Positions 56,101 through 62,920 are shown, numbered from the stretch's first letter. The stretch: DNA of 64,000 nt from Elgaria multicarinata webbii (GCF_023053635.1 NC_086192.1:14484001-14548000); one strand, 5' to 3'. The notes: a model not told the origin generated them from the sequence alone. Numbers and translations are program-made.

Positions 56101-58813
56101 ACCTTCTTTTCTTTTTCCTGCCGCTTTGAGATTTCCATTTATTGCATTTTCGTCCCGGAAGCGCTGCAAAAGCTGTATACAAATATTTTCAGCGATCTCT
56201 CCCATCGTGGGAGCAATTTCGGTCAGCAAGTGTTGAAGCGTGGCCTGTGTGGATTTCTGCCCACCTGCTTTCTTAGACGCTCTTTGGACCAACCTGCAGT
56301 CCGACCGAAGCGCAATAGAAAGACGGGATTTTGCTCAGGTTGCTTTTCGGTGACCTGGGAGAGGTTGAAGGGATGCAGGTCGCTTTGAAATCCGTGGCAG
56401 ATATTGATTTAACTAACGCTGCATCGTGGGAATGAGGCAGGCTATAAAATCAACATAGTTTAGTACATTTAGGATGTAATCTTATGCATGTTTAGACTGA
56501 AAAAAGGCCTACAACTCACAGCATGCTTCAGCCAGCGGGTAGTTGTAGGGCTTTTCCCCCCGTCTAAACATGTCTGGGATTGTGCCCTTACTTGGCATTT
56601 TGAAAAACACTTGTCTTTTTTATTGTGAAACTTCTCGGATGGGAAGGACTCCAGGCACTGTCCACCTCTGCTTGCATAGGCAACTTTTTTTTCTCCCTTG
56701 CCTGCGTCTTCTCCCCCTGCAAGCTAAATCACTGGCATCTCTCTCTCCTTTTAGCCAGCAAAGCAGTCGAAAGATCCCCGCTGAAGAAAGCCGAGGAGAA
56801 GCGAGGAGAAAAAAGGAAGGCCGTTGAGGTGGAGGGAGAGAAGAGAAAGGTGAGTGAGTGAGGCCCAACTCAGTACACGTACCAAAATGTGCAGATTCTG
56901 AGAATGGAGGCCGTTGCTTTCCTCATAGAATCATAGAATAGCAGAGTTGGAAGGGGCCTACAAGGCCATCAAGTCCAACCCCCTGCTCAAGGCAGGAATC
57001 CACCCTAAAGCATCCCTGACAGAGGGTTGTCCAGCTGCCTCTTGAAGGCCTCTAGTGTGGGAGAGCCCACAACCTCCCTAGGGAACTGGTTCCATTGTCG
57101 TACTGCTCTAACAGTCAGGAAGTTTTTCCTGATGTCCAGCTGGAATCTGGCTTCCTGTCACTTGAGCCCGTTATTCCGTGTCCTGAACTCTGGGAAGGAA
57201 TCGTGGCACCCGTACACAAACACAAGTCAGACTTGGCAAACTAAATTGTAGGGTTTTTAATTTAAAAATTGGGGTGGAGATTCTAGAAGCGACCTGGTGT
57301 GGGTGGGTGGGTGTCTGTCTCTCACACACATCTCTGCACCTCCAGCCGCCTTCCAGGTTTATAAGGAGAAAGTGTGGAGAGTTTTTATGCTTCCCTAAAG
57401 CCGCGAGGGAGGCAAATCCGTGGAAAATATTTCCGTCTCCCCGCTTCGGAGAGATGGTTGTGCACGTCGCCGTGCAGAAATCAGAACAGGCCTGCTTGGG
57501 TCTTCCTCGTTAATTGGGAAATGGAAGAATAATAAGATATAGAACAGCCAGCGCTTCACAAAGAGCAGGGTGAAAGAGAGTAAAATATGCTGCCCTCCAG
57601 GAACGGAGGCAGTAGGCCTAGGTACGCCAACTGCCGGGGAATGTGGTTGTTCACGTCCTGCTTGTGGGCGTTCGGTTGATCGTTGTCGGAAGCAAAACGT
57701 TGGCCGCGGTCAGCCTTCGCCAACGTGGCGCTCCCTGGAGAAGTTAAGGCTGTGACTCCCGTTGCCCTCGGGGAAATCTGGACCAGGTCGGCCTTTGGCC
57801 TGATCCAGCAGGCTAGTCGTCCTCATGCTTCTAACGGGCGGCGTGTGCTCGTGGCAAAACGAAGAGCCAGCTGCGTTGGGAGGGAGCCTGGCGTGCCAGG
57901 CTGGGCTTAGCCGATTCCTCAGCACAGCTGCTGTTTCTCTTGCAGAGGCGGCGAATCAGAGCACTAGCAGGCAAATTAACTTTTCTGAGCGAACGGCCGC
58001 CCCACCCACACAGGAGCTAGGGAGTTCCTCAACACACCAGCACCGTTAGAAGCCATTAAAAGACCGAAGATCAAACAAACTGCTTGTCCTGGTCTTATTC
58101 ATAGACGGAAAAAGCCAACTGGCCGAGTTCTCTTAGCACAGCGTGCAGGGAAGCGAGTTTGAGATTTAACCAGGAATTTGGCCACGCTGCCCTTCCTTCA
58201 CTCCCGTAGTGGGGTTCTGCCCTTGAAAGGGCGGGCGGGGAAAGGTCATTTGTGCGGAGAAATTTTCCGGAAGACTTTAGGAAACTGCCCAGGTGTGTGT
58301 TGGGTGTTTTCAACAACCTTGAGGGCTAGAACGTTTTAAAATCAAAGCACAGATTATCCCACTGACTTGAGAATGTCCAGTTTCTTTGCTGTCGATTGCC
58401 TTTCACAGTGACGCGATGGGAAACCAGGACACTGGCTTTTCCCCCTCGTAGCGCGAGTCTGTGAAAGGGCTTTCTCAGAGCAGAGTTTAAAAGCCCTGCC
58501 TTCCTCCTGTGAAGGCGTTCATACAGGCAAGCGACGCTCCCTTTCCTCGCTCATGTTTTTCTTGCCTTTACAACAGCAGACGCTGCTGGACATATTCACT
58601 GGGGTGAAACTTTACCTGCCGCCTTCGGTGGAGGGCTTCAGCAAAATTAGGCGGTACTTCGTGGCCTACGACGGAGACCTGGTCCGCGAGTTTGACACCG
58701 CCTCGGCGACGCACGTGATGGGGGACGCGGACGAGAACCCGGCTGCTCAGCAGGTCTCCCCTGACTGGGTCTGGGAATGCATTCGGAAAAGGAGGCTGGT
58801 CGCTCCTTGCTAG
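35483..58813 (+). CDS. LIG3: DNA ligase III (alpha form), nuclear and mitochondrial
   Basis: ATP-dependent DNA ligase that seals nicks in single-strand break and base excision repair with XRCC1, in alternative end joining, and as the ligase of mitochondria. I join 19 coding exons, 2970 bases including the stop, or 989 residues; human is about 1009. Domains in precursor numbering are a leader (1-82), a PARP-like zinc finger (C100, C103, H134, C137), a helical DNA-binding domain (about 250-470), a nucleotidyltransferase domain with catalytic K503 in KYDGER (K421 from the internal Met83, the human number), an OB fold with [15 protein letters not shown], a basic linker and a BRCT domain (913-989). 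Frames fit at every junction. The gene looks intact. Assignment is by close remembered similarity to human LIG3 across its length. Confidence 0.97.
36196..36339 (+). CDS. LIG3: LIG3 exon 3: linker after the zinc finger
   Basis: Acceptor CTCCCCAG, donor GTGCGT. Reads [20 protein letters not shown], then a Ser/Pro/Lys-rich linker ending KKFSGFTA. Residues 178-225. Confidence 0.92.
36430..36555. mobile_element. Foldback element B in LIG3 intron 3
   Basis: GTGGCCTCCAGATGTTTTGG with TTCAGCTCCCATCAGCC faces GCTGGGAATTGTAGTCCAAA plus ACATCTGCAGCC. Confidence 0.7.
36886..37083 (+). CDS. LIG3: LIG3 exon 4: start of DNA-binding domain
   Basis: Acceptor GTCTGCACAG, donor GTGCCG. After a Ser-rich stretch it reads [20 protein letters not shown] and [17 protein letters not shown], the opening helices of the ligase DNA-binding domain. 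Residues 226-291. Confidence 0.95.
37103..37144. repeat. (ATT)n microsatellite in LIG3 intron 4
   Basis: About 13 TTA units, beginning 20 bases after the exon 4 donor. Confidence 0.95.
37300..37812. repeat. Minisatellite of foldback element D in LIG3 intron 4
   Basis: Fourteen head-to-tail units of about 35-36 bases built on TGTAGGACTTTTTTCTGCCT and AAACATGCATAGGAG, with small differences between units. It is the same unit as at 43915-44310 in opposite orientation. The repetitive - strand frame 37221-37562 is a by-product of the array. Confidence 0.95.
38436..38587 (+). CDS. LIG3: LIG3 exon 5: DNA-binding domain
   Basis: Acceptor CTGTTCCAG, donor GTTAGT. Reads [20 protein letters not shown] and [19 protein letters not shown]. 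Residues 292-342. Confidence 0.95.
38630..38795. repeat. Foldback element D pieces in LIG3 intron 5
   Basis: CACAATCCTATGCTTGTTTA with AGACAGAAGG faces two tandem right-arm units (TCTAAACATGCATAGGGTTG and TCTAAACATGCAAAGGATTG). It is an intermediate between the simple element and the arrays in introns 4 and 9. Confidence 0.75.
38796..40470. other. LIG3 intron 5, non-repetitive part
   Basis: No second gene seen. A segment at 39690-40080 with AATAAA signals looks somewhat LTR-like but was not accepted. Confidence 0.4.
40475..40641 (+). CDS. LIG3: LIG3 exon 6: DNA-binding domain
   Basis: Acceptor TTTCGCCAG, donor GTAGGG. Reads [20 protein letters not shown] and [20 protein letters not shown]. 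Residues 343-397. Confidence 0.95.
40960..41170. repeat. L2-type scraps and (TTA)n in LIG3 intron 6
   Basis: AATAATTTATTTCTTACCCG with GCCTCGCCGATTGGATCAAG is an antisense L2 tail. A TTA run of about 19 units occupies 41043-41103. Confidence 0.7.
41838..41915 (+). CDS. LIG3: LIG3 exon 7: DNA-binding domain
   Basis: Acceptor CTTTTCAG, donor GTAAGT. Reads [20 protein letters not shown] and AGAKHV. Residues 398-423. Confidence 0.95.
41953..42330 (+). mobile_element. L2-type LINE interior fragment in LIG3 intron 7
   Basis: The sense frames around 41980-42180 read [20 protein letters not shown] and [18 protein letters not shown], the L2 reverse-transcriptase region just before the C-terminus. 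Decayed. Confidence 0.7.
42370..42480. mobile_element. Foldback element B in LIG3 intron 7
   Basis: GATGGACTCCAGCTCCCATG faces GTGTTGTAGTCCAAAGCATG plus TGGAGAGGCCCGG. Confidence 0.55.
42564..42732 (+). CDS. LIG3: LIG3 exon 8: end of DNA-binding domain, start of catalytic core
   Basis: Acceptor CCTGTTCAG, donor GTACGG. Reads [20 protein letters not shown] and [15 protein letters not shown], the lead-in to the nucleotidyltransferase domain. Residues 424-480. Confidence 0.95.
42885..43110 (+). repeat. Unclassified dispersed repeat, copy 2, LIG3 intron 8
   Basis: CCAATGAGTTCAGGTTTCTA, GCACAGCAGCTATTTCCAAG and TTGGGGAGGATTTGCAGATG match the copy at 16725-17010. Confidence 0.4.
43160..43240. mobile_element. 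Foldback element B, short copy, LIG3 intron 8
   Basis: GTGTTGGACTACAAGCCCCA faces GTGTGAGTTGTAGTCCGACA. Confidence 0.6.
43274..43416. repeat. 143-base near-perfect palindrome in LIG3 intron 8 (foldback element B)
   Basis: The outer ends CCTAGG at 43274 and 43411 pair. The arms of about 70 bases (CAGCCTTCCTCAACCTGGGG on the left, CCCCAGGTTGAGGAAGGCTG on the right) differ at only three or four positions, with the centre near GCCAGCGGCTGG. Confidence 0.9.
43498..43645 (-). mobile_element. L2-type LINE 3' tail in LIG3 intron 8
   Basis: TTTATTTATTTACTGCATTT, CTACACCGCCCAAGAGACGA, antisense. It ends about 35 bases before exon 9. Confidence 0.65.
43680..43835 (+). CDS. LIG3: LIG3 exon 9: catalytic lysine (motif I)
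   Basis: Acceptor GCTCCACAAG, donor GTGAGC. Reads [20 protein letters not shown], then [20 protein letters not shown]. The K of KYDGER takes the AMP. Residues 481-532. Confidence 0.97.
43915..44310. repeat. Minisatellite of foldback element D in LIG3 intron 9
   Basis: About eleven units of roughly 35 bases: AATCCTATGCATGTTTAGGC plus AGAAAAAGGTCCTAC. The first units are nearly identical and later units diverge and shorten. Orientation is opposite to the intron 4 array. Confidence 0.93.
44547..44678 (+). CDS. LIG3: LIG3 exon 10: catalytic core
   Basis: Acceptor CTCCAACCAG, donor GTAGGT. Reads [20 protein letters not shown], then [30 protein letters not shown] is ligase motif III. Residues 533-576. 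Confidence 0.95.
44679..45687. other. LIG3 intron 10
   Basis: Holds a foldback element B piece at about 45045-45130 (CTTGGACGACAGCTCTTATC facing GGAGTTGTAGTCCAAGAGGT). The rest is not recognised. Confidence 0.45.
45688..45767 (+). CDS. LIG3: LIG3 exon 11: catalytic core
   Basis: Acceptor CCCTTTGCAG, donor GTGGGG. Reads [20 protein letters not shown] and DVSLMD, containing motif IIIa (FDCIYFN). Residues 577-602. Confidence 0.95.
46000..46455 (-). mobile_element. Older CR1-type fragment in LIG3 intron 11
   Basis: ATCATAGCCTCCTAGACTTG, GGCCATCCAGTCCAGCCCCC and TCCTCTCTTCTCAAGGCCAA, antisense. It is much more diverged from family B than the other copies. Confidence 0.65.
46773..47195 (-). mobile_element. 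CR1 family B 3' part in LIG3 intron 11
   Basis: Antisense, from CATAGAATCATAGAATAGCA to TTCATAGGGCTTTGTTTCCA. Confidence 0.85.
47599..47686 (+). CDS. LIG3: LIG3 exon 12: catalytic core
   Basis: Acceptor CACCCCCAG, donor GTGGGT. Reads [20 protein letters not shown] and LFSEMKHVT. Residues 603-632. Confidence 0.95.
47912..47989 (+). CDS. LIG3: LIG3 exon 13: motif IV, followed by a GC donor
   Basis: Acceptor in a CT run, CTCTCTCAG. Reads [20 protein letters not shown], then VLKDVK; EGLVLK is ligase motif IV. The only in-frame donor is GCATGT at 47990. The nearby GT at 47994 would create a stop at the junction. Residues 633-658. Confidence 0.93.
48178..48432 (+). mobile_element. CR1 family B 3' end in LIG3 intron 13
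   Basis: Sense, from ACACGGAATAACGGGCTCAA to CAACTCTGCTATTCTATGAT. Confidence 0.85.
48433..48860 (-). mobile_element. L2-type LINE fragment in LIG3 intron 13
   Basis: The - strand reads [20 protein letters not shown] and [20 protein letters not shown], the L2 C-terminal reverse-transcriptase region. Confidence 0.8.
49092..49215 (+). CDS. LIG3: LIG3 exon 14: motif V
   Basis: Acceptor TTTGCGCAG, donor GTGAGC. Reads [20 protein letters not shown], then [28 protein letters not shown] is motif V. Residues 659-699. Confidence 0.95.
49300..49960 (-). mobile_element. L2-type LINE fragments in LIG3 intron 14
   Basis: The - strand 49421-49705 reads [20 protein letters not shown] and [21 protein letters not shown] second antisense L2 of the 28230 subfamily (GTGCCACAGCAGAGAAGGGC) follows at about 49765-49945. 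Confidence 0.8.
50040..50400. mobile_element. L2-type tails in LIG3 intron 14
   Basis: An antisense tail (TATTTATTTATTTCATTTCA, about 50045-50130) is followed by a sense C-terminal piece (CCCAGACTGTGGAACGGCCT to CAGAATGGAGAGGCGGGTAA, about 50160-50385). Confidence 0.65.
50401..50890. repeat. Unclassified repeat with a CpG-rich middle, LIG3 intron 14
   Basis: AGTTGTACCTGGCATAACAT and the inverted or repeated CTGTATCAGCTGATGTTACA / CTTGTATCAGCTGAAGCC, ending GAGAGATGATGATGATGATG, look like a dispersed element. The middle (50469-50765) is GC- and CpG-rich and contains a frame at 50476-50811 with no recognised protein. Confidence 0.4.
51072..51214 (+). CDS. LIG3: LIG3 exon 15: OB fold
   Basis: Acceptor TTTTGCTCCAG, donor GTTGGC. 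Reads [20 protein letters not shown], then [20 protein letters not shown]. Residues 700-747. Confidence 0.95.
51318..51470 (-). mobile_element. MIR-like CORE-SINE in LIG3 intron 15
   Basis: CTCCATTTTATCCTCACAAC, CACCCTGTGAGGTAGGTCAC and GCCCAAAGTCACCCAGTGAG, antisense, preceded by a CTC run. Confidence 0.7.
51769..51843 (+). CDS. LIG3: LIG3 exon 16: OB fold
   Basis: Acceptor CTCCCTCCTAG, donor GTAAAC. Reads [20 protein letters not shown] and VPDPK. Residues 748-772. Confidence 0.95.
52013..52317 (+). mobile_element. Sauria SINE in LIG3 intron 16
   Basis: The head has GGTGTGGCGCAGAGCGGTAC (A box) and GAGTTCGATCCC (B box). The body reads GCCGGCTCGGGTCGACTCAG, GAGGTCGGTAAAATGAGTAC and GCTGGGGGAAAGGTAATCAC. 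The end reads AGTCAGTAATGACTCAGTGC and TTGCACGAGAGG. This SINE family is restricted to lepidosaurs and is the best clue to the host group. Confidence 0.9.
52318..52728 (+). mobile_element. CR1 family B 3' part in LIG3 intron 16
   Basis: Sense, abutting the SINE, from AAGCCCTATGAAGAGAGACT to TGCTATTCTATGATTCTATG. The frame 52352-52552 keeps the CR1 tail ([18 protein letters not shown]). Confidence 0.85.
52740..52995 (-). mobile_element. L2-type LINE tail in LIG3 intron 16
   Basis: CGTTTATTACAGTTCTATGC, CTCCCATAGCCAAAGCCTTC, antisense, diverged. Confidence 0.55.
53073..53219 (+). CDS. LIG3: LIG3 exon 17: motif VI
   Basis: Acceptor TCTTTCTTAG, donor GTGAGT. Reads [20 protein letters not shown], then [16 protein letters not shown], the last ligase motif. 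Residues 773-821. Confidence 0.96.
53320..53670. repeat. Dispersed repeat piece and foldback element B, LIG3 intron 17
   Basis: 53320-53430 resembles 29165-29340. 53605-53670 (GCTGGGGCATTCTGGGAGTT, GTAGTCCAACACATCTGGAG) is the right arm of foldback element B, as in the intron 8 palindrome. Confidence 0.5.
53820..54400 (+). mobile_element. CR1 family A 3' part in LIG3 intron 17
   Basis: Sense, from CAGGGGCTGGAGCATCTCCC through GGAACTCACTGCCACAAGAC to GATGGACCCTCGGTCTGACC. It is the longest sense family A copy. Confidence 0.8.
54812..55025. mobile_element. Foldback element B copies in LIG3 intron 17
   Basis: 54812-54915: TTGCCCTCAGACGTTTTTGG with ACTACAACTCCCATGAGCC faces GAAAGTGTAGTCCAAAAACA. 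54955-55025: a right-arm remnant ACCTGAAGGGCACCAGGTTG. Confidence 0.65.
55151..55328 (+). CDS. LIG3: LIG3 exon 18: end of OB fold and linker
   Basis: Acceptor TTCGGGACAG, donor GTGAGA. Reads [20 protein letters not shown], then a Ser/Gly/Pro/Lys-rich linker. Residues 822-880. Confidence 0.95.
55492..55920 (-). mobile_element. CR1 family B 3' part in LIG3 intron 18
   Basis: Antisense, from CATAGAATCATAGAATAGCA to CCCAGACCCCTGATCATCCT. One of the best preserved short copies. Confidence 0.87.
56480..56595. mobile_element. Foldback element D, full copy, LIG3 intron 18
   Basis: AATCTTATGCATGTTTAGAC, GGCCTACAACTCACAGCATG and, inverted, GTAGTTGTAGGGCTTTTCCC plus CGTCTAAACATGTCTGGGAT. Confidence 0.7.
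56755..56849 (+). CDS. LIG3: LIG3 exon 19: basic linker
   Basis: Acceptor CTCCTTTTAG, donor GTGAGT. Reads [20 protein letters not shown], then [11 protein letters not shown], a basic, charged linker before the BRCT domain. Reading on into the intron would add only V-S-E before a stop. Residues 881-912. Confidence 0.92.
56926..57197 (-). mobile_element. CR1 family B 3' end in LIG3 intron 19
   Basis: Antisense, from ATAGAATCATAGAATAGCAG to TTATTCCGTGTCCTGAACTC. Confidence 0.85.
57198..58576. other. LIG3 intron 19, remainder
   Basis: Mostly unrecognised. No further exon was found between exons 19 and 20. Confidence 0.4.
58580..58813 (+). CDS. LIG3: LIG3 exon 20: BRCT domain and stop
   Basis: The tandem acceptor CAGCAG (58574-58579) allows a start at 58577 or 58580, a difference of one Gln. 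Reads [20 protein letters not shown], then [20 protein letters not shown] and [15 protein letters not shown], stop TAG. The 77 residues match the alpha-specific BRCT tail that binds XRCC1, including the conserved Trp near the end. Residues 913-989. Confidence 0.96.
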   Translation, partial: TLLDIFTGVKLYLPPSVEGFSKIRRYFVAYDGDLVREFDTASATHVMGDADENPAAQQVSPDWVWECIRKRRLVAPC

Positions 58814-59050
58814 ATCACATCCGGTCTGGTGCGAAGGCATCGGAACGGCTCGGCTCGGCACTAGTCCTGGAGTAGCTTCCGAGGACTCTTGAACGACTGC
58901 TTTTTAAAACAACACATCAACACCTTCTGGAATGAAAGTAGTATCTATGAACAGCCAACGTGAGGAGGGATTAACTGACACGGAGATCAACTTAATCACC
59001 ACTGTTTTACTGTTCGTGTTTTTATGAATAAACGGGGACGGCACTCCTGC
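58814..59050 (+). other. LIG3: LIG3 3' untranslated region and poly(A) signal
   Basis: AATAAA lies at 59027-59032, about 215 bases after the stop. The cleavage site is estimated near 59050. No earlier AATAAA was seen after the stop. Confidence 0.75.
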
Positions 59051-59187
59051 GAAAAACACCTCCCCGTTTTATGTCTGGGGCACTCCAGAACAGGGATAAG
59101 GTATTACACACGCCTGGACCAGGTCTGGAGCTGCTTGACGCTTCGACTTGGAAGCGTTTGTAACTGGGAGACACAACCAGTTTGGCA

Positions 59188-59559
59188 TGGACTGGATTCA
59201 GACGACACAATAACCAATGGCGGTTTAAATAGTCAGCGGTGGTTTAACCCACCATGGGTTGATCGTGTTGTGCGGAGGGCACCGTGGGTTATTTCGTCAG
59301 CTACAGAGTCGCAAGGCAGGAGCCGTCAAACGTGTGGCGGCCGCTCTAGTCCAGCTGACAGAATAGTTTTGTGGCAGCAGAGGCTGATGGGATACTAGCG
59401 GGAGGACGGAGGGGGGCATGGGTGAGTCAGCTCAACACTGATCCTGAACCACACCGCAGTTGATTATTATTATGTTGTGTGGGAAGCACCCCTTAGATAA
59501 TCAACTCTAAAGTTGATTATTACCCATCCGTTGACTCTTGTGTTGTCTGAATGCAGCCA
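59188..59559. mobile_element. hAT-like non-autonomous element
   Basis: Left end TGGACTGGATTCAGACGACA and right end TGTTGTCTGAATGCAGCCA are imperfect inverted repeats. The interior repeats GGTTTAA / TTGATTATT motifs. No clean target duplication was found, so the superfamily is a guess from the end sequence. Confidence 0.55.
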
Positions 59560-59920
59560 TTGGGTCAACCCTTGTGCGTTTGGTTCACAACAGACCACGT
59601 AAGAGGCTTTTAACAATCCCCCCGTCCAGGTGAGGTGGGGGAGGTTACCCCCTTGCCTGTATTCACGTGTGTGTTTTAAAAAAACGCATCTGCATGTAAA
59701 ATCTCCTAGTTCAGTGTTGGTTCCTCAGCTGCCCGTCGGGCGATTCTGTGCAATAGGTGACAGGCCAGCGGCACTGGTGAAAGCAGGGCTCCAGGAGCAG
59801 CTACTGGCAATAGATGCCATTCTAGCACGGTTTTCCATCTCCGGGCGGGGTGGGTGGGAGAAACCCCATTACAGCAGGCACCAGAGGCAGATGGCGGACA
59901 TCTGATAGCAACCGGCTTCA
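59560..59920. other. Non-repetitive stretch
   Basis: No gene recognised on either strand. Confidence 0.4.
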
Positions 59921-59985
59921 TAGAATCGTAGAGTTGGAAGGGGCCTAGAAGGCCATCGAGTCCAAACACACACACCCCACTCAAT
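59921..59985 (-). mobile_element. CR1 family B terminal fragment
   Basis: ATAGAATCGTAGAGTTGGAA, GGGCCTAGAAGGCCATCGAG, antisense, cut short after about 60 bases. Confidence 0.7.
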
Positions 59986-60451
59986 TCAGTCTGCACCTGA
60001 CCATCTGTTCACCAGTCACAGGCTGAAGCCCCGGGGTCATTACATCTGACGCTGTGAAGTGGGAAACGCGGAGGGAAGGTGGTGTGATTGGGGAGCTGGA
60101 GGTGCAGGCCACCGGGATCCGTGCAGGCCACATTTTTCTGTGCTGAGCACCACTGAGTCCTCGCAGGGGTCGGTCAGCAGCACAAGACTTTGTCCTGCCC
60201 GAATTTTGTAAAGTCTTGAGGCTTTTCCCTTCCTCAATAAACAGGATCCAGGCCACGCAAAGAACAGCCTGTGGTTGCCCTAGAGTAGGGGGGGGATCTC
60301 TTTTGGCCTGAGAGCTAAATTTGATTTCGGAGGGTTTTGGGGGGGGGGGAGAGGGGCGTCCCAGGGTTGGGTGGAGCCAAACACACACACACACACCAAC
60401 CAAGCCCAGCGTATTGTAGTATAAAGACCTTACTGCCGGTAAATAACTAGC
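59986..60451. other. Non-repetitive stretch
   Basis: No gene recognised. A CA run lies near 60380-60398. Confidence 0.4.
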
Positions 60452-60705
60452 ATAGAATCCTAGAATAGCAGAGTTGGAAGGGGCCCACAAGGCCATCAAG
60501 TCCAACCCCCTGCTCAAGGCAGGAATCCACCCTAAAGCATCCCTGACAGATGGTTGTCCAGCTGCCTCTTGAATGCCTCTAGTGTGGGAGAGCCCACCAC
60601 CTCCCTAGGGAACTGGTTCCATTGTCGTACTGCTCTAACAGTCAGGACGTTTTTCCTGACGTCCAGCTGGAATCTGGCTTCCTGTCACTTGAGCCCGTTA
60701 TTCCG
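60452..60705 (-). mobile_element. CR1 family B 3' end
   Basis: Antisense, from ATAGAATCCTAGAATAGCAG to ACTTGAGCCCGTTATTCCG. Confidence 0.85.
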
Positions 60706-61172
60706 AGCAGAGGCGTTTCAAGCTTTTAGAAAGAGGCGGAAGAGGACGGCCTCACAGAAGCACCATGCAATTGCTGCAGCCGTGTGGGGAACGCTGGAGG
60801 GCGGGATCGGGAGGACCAGATCCAGTCCCAGGCGAGAAAGCGCCGTGTTGCACAACTCCAGGCTCGGTAAACTTGAGAGGAGCCCGTTTCAAGTAGCGTG
60901 TTAGTGCCTAGGTTAACCTACTGTGTGTGTGTGTTAAAGTCTAATCTTTCAGAAGGACGCGATTTAGAGAAGGACGGAGCAGCCGTCAAGCAGCACAACA
61001 GCTCTTGGCGTGTCGTTGTTTGAGGCAGGGGGTGCCGACCTTATTCACACGGACCGAGCGTATAAATCCAACTGGTTAGTTTCGTAGAGCTAATACCAGC
61101 CCAGGCGATGCGGCTGAAACGCCTACCTCGCAGCAAAAGCCTGCCACGAGAGGAAATACGTTCTCCGCCGGG

Positions 61173-61210
<38 letters not shown>

Positions 61211-61225
61211 AGGAGCCGTTTTTAA
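60706..61225. other. Non-repetitive stretch with (AG)n
   Basis: No gene recognised. An AG run occupies about 61176-61206. Confidence 0.4.
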
Positions 61226-61680
61226 AACACATTTCCGTTTTATTATAAAATTATAAAGCAGGACTCTGTGCCAGTCGAGGCCTGTGAAACCACACGGTTT
61301 TCTCGCAGCTGGGATTTACTTCCATGCTGAACGAACAGGCATACGTTGCTATATAAAAAATACTAATAATATACATTTTCAGAAGGACATAAGACTCCGC
61401 AGCTTTAGTGCAGCAGCAGCACCAACTTCCAATCGGTCATGCACCAGCATCAGGCTGTAGAGAAGGTTTCACTTTGCCAGATTTATTATCTGATCGGAAC
61501 CACATTGAACTTTGCAACCGAGCTGGGCAGGACGGCGGCGGAGCCAAATTCGAGAACCAGATGATGTTCACATCTTGCAACTTGTTGCTGAGATGGAGCA
61601 AAGCTACTTCAATTACCAGTGATTGGAAGATGGTCCATTCATTCTCTCTCTCACACACACACACACACATCACAGCCCAG
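61220..61680 (-). other. Possible 3' untranslated end of a minus-strand gene
   Basis: The - strand has AATAAA (61239-61244 on the + strand as TTTATT). Beyond it at higher coordinates is non-repetitive AT-rich sequence. In human, RFFL lies tail-to-tail after LIG3, so this could be its 3' end. No RFFL coding sequence (RING domain) is visible in the window, and this remains an inference from gene order. Confidence 0.25.
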
Positions 61681-61689
61681 CCCTTTTTT

Positions 61690-61868
61690 GGCCCTGTTCG
61701 GACAACACGCTAAACCATGATGTTTAAGCGCTTTGAGCTAAACGTTGTGGCTGAGCGGGTCGCGTGATGCATTCCGAACCGTGGTGGCGACATAACCACG
61801 GTTTAAACACACTCGCTGACCATCTGCTGTCAAAGAGTTTGCAGCTTGTGCGTGGTCTGAACAGGGCC
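61690..61868. mobile_element. hAT-like MITE
   Basis: Ends GGCCCTGTTCGGACAACACG and, at the right, GTGCGTGGTCTGAACAGGGC are inverted copies with a few changes. The inner motifs AAACCATGATGTTTAAGC and ACCACGGTTTAAACAC also face each other. No certain target duplication. Confidence 0.65.
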
Positions 61869-62094
61869 TTTCTCTCTAGAGCCAAGTTTGCTTCCTACAG
61901 ATTATGGTGTAACAGGAGCAGTCCTGCACTTAAATGGCCAACCTATCCTCCCTCCCACCAAATTTCTTGTGGGTAATTTCCCCTTATCCAAGATGAATAT
62001 GTGCTGGGGGGGTTTAAAAAAAATGTTCCTCAGCCTACAATTAGGTAACAGCTTGACTGTAACGTTCCCGCTAGGTTACGATGCGACAAACTTT

Positions 62095-62165
62095 CGCCAA
62101 CCTAGTGCACTCCAGGTGCGTTGGACTACAACTCCCAGAATCCCCCAGCCAAGTTGGGGGAGTCT
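62095..62165. mobile_element. Foldback element B, partial
   Basis: GCCAACCTAGTGCACTCCAG, GTGCGTTGGACTACAACTCC and CAGAATCCCCCAGCC. Only the left arm is kept. Confidence 0.6.
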
Positions 62166-62399
62166 GCCCTATAAAACCCGGGCTATTTACTCTCAGCGAC
62201 TGGAGAATTCTGCAAAAGCTCTTCCCGAGAAAAGGAGGACAAAGTTGAGCAGCAATACGAAACGGCTCGAATAAGACGTCCCGGTTCTTGCCCCAAAGTG
62301 GAAGAACGTCAAGAGTATTGAAACCCTTGGTATCGTTTCAGGATCGACTTTTCACGTTCTTCTGCAACGTCTCACGGCTGAGACGCGGCTCCGTTTTCC

Positions 62400-62720
62400 T
62401 CCCTGGCGCAAATTAGGCTCTTTAAAAAAACTTCTCCTGAATGTGAGTGACGAGGGCATACACGGAGTCAGGTTGTGCTTTGGTTTGGAACCGCTCTGCA
62501 GCGGGACGCGCCGACGCGCCACGAAGGCGGCAAGACGGCTGCAGGCGTCGGAGGCGCGCGCAGAGGGAAAAGGCGTCTGCCGAGAGGCGTGGACAGCAGA
62601 TAGGGTGAACAAGGCGCGCTGGGACGGAAGCTGTCCCGAAACGAGGAGGAAGAGTCTGCCACATTACAGGCCAGCAGGCCCACGGTGCCACGCCTTCTTC
62701 CCGAACCGTTGGGCCTCCCG
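62400..62720. other. CpG-rich stretch
   Basis: Dense CpG (for example CGGGACGCGCCGACGCGCCA) without a recognised gene or transcription start. Several overlapping frames exist, as expected in GC-rich DNA. Confidence 0.4.
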
Positions 62721-62789
62721 TTGCGTTAAGACTACAAATCCCAAAATCCCAAGATGGCTGTGGGATTACGGGATTGTAATCCAACACAA

Positions 62790-62792
62790 CAG

Positions 62793-62827
<35 letters not shown>

Positions 62828-62920
62828 TATTTATATAGCACCATCAATGTACATGGTGCTGTACAGAGTAGAACAGTAAATAGCAAGACTCTGCCGCATA
62901 GGCTTACAATGGGTTCGGGA
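62790..62920 (-). mobile_element. (TTA)n and LINE-type tail
   Basis: A TTA run (about 62793-62826) is followed by TATATAGCACCATCAATGTA, CATGGTGCTGTACAGAGTAG and CGCATAGGCTTACAATGG, antisense to the tail at 4690-4920. Confidence 0.7.

Noticed and set aside
62443-62838. 131-residue plus-strand frame in the CpG-rich region
   Set aside because: It ends in a run of Tyr from the TTA microsatellite and has no recognised domain.
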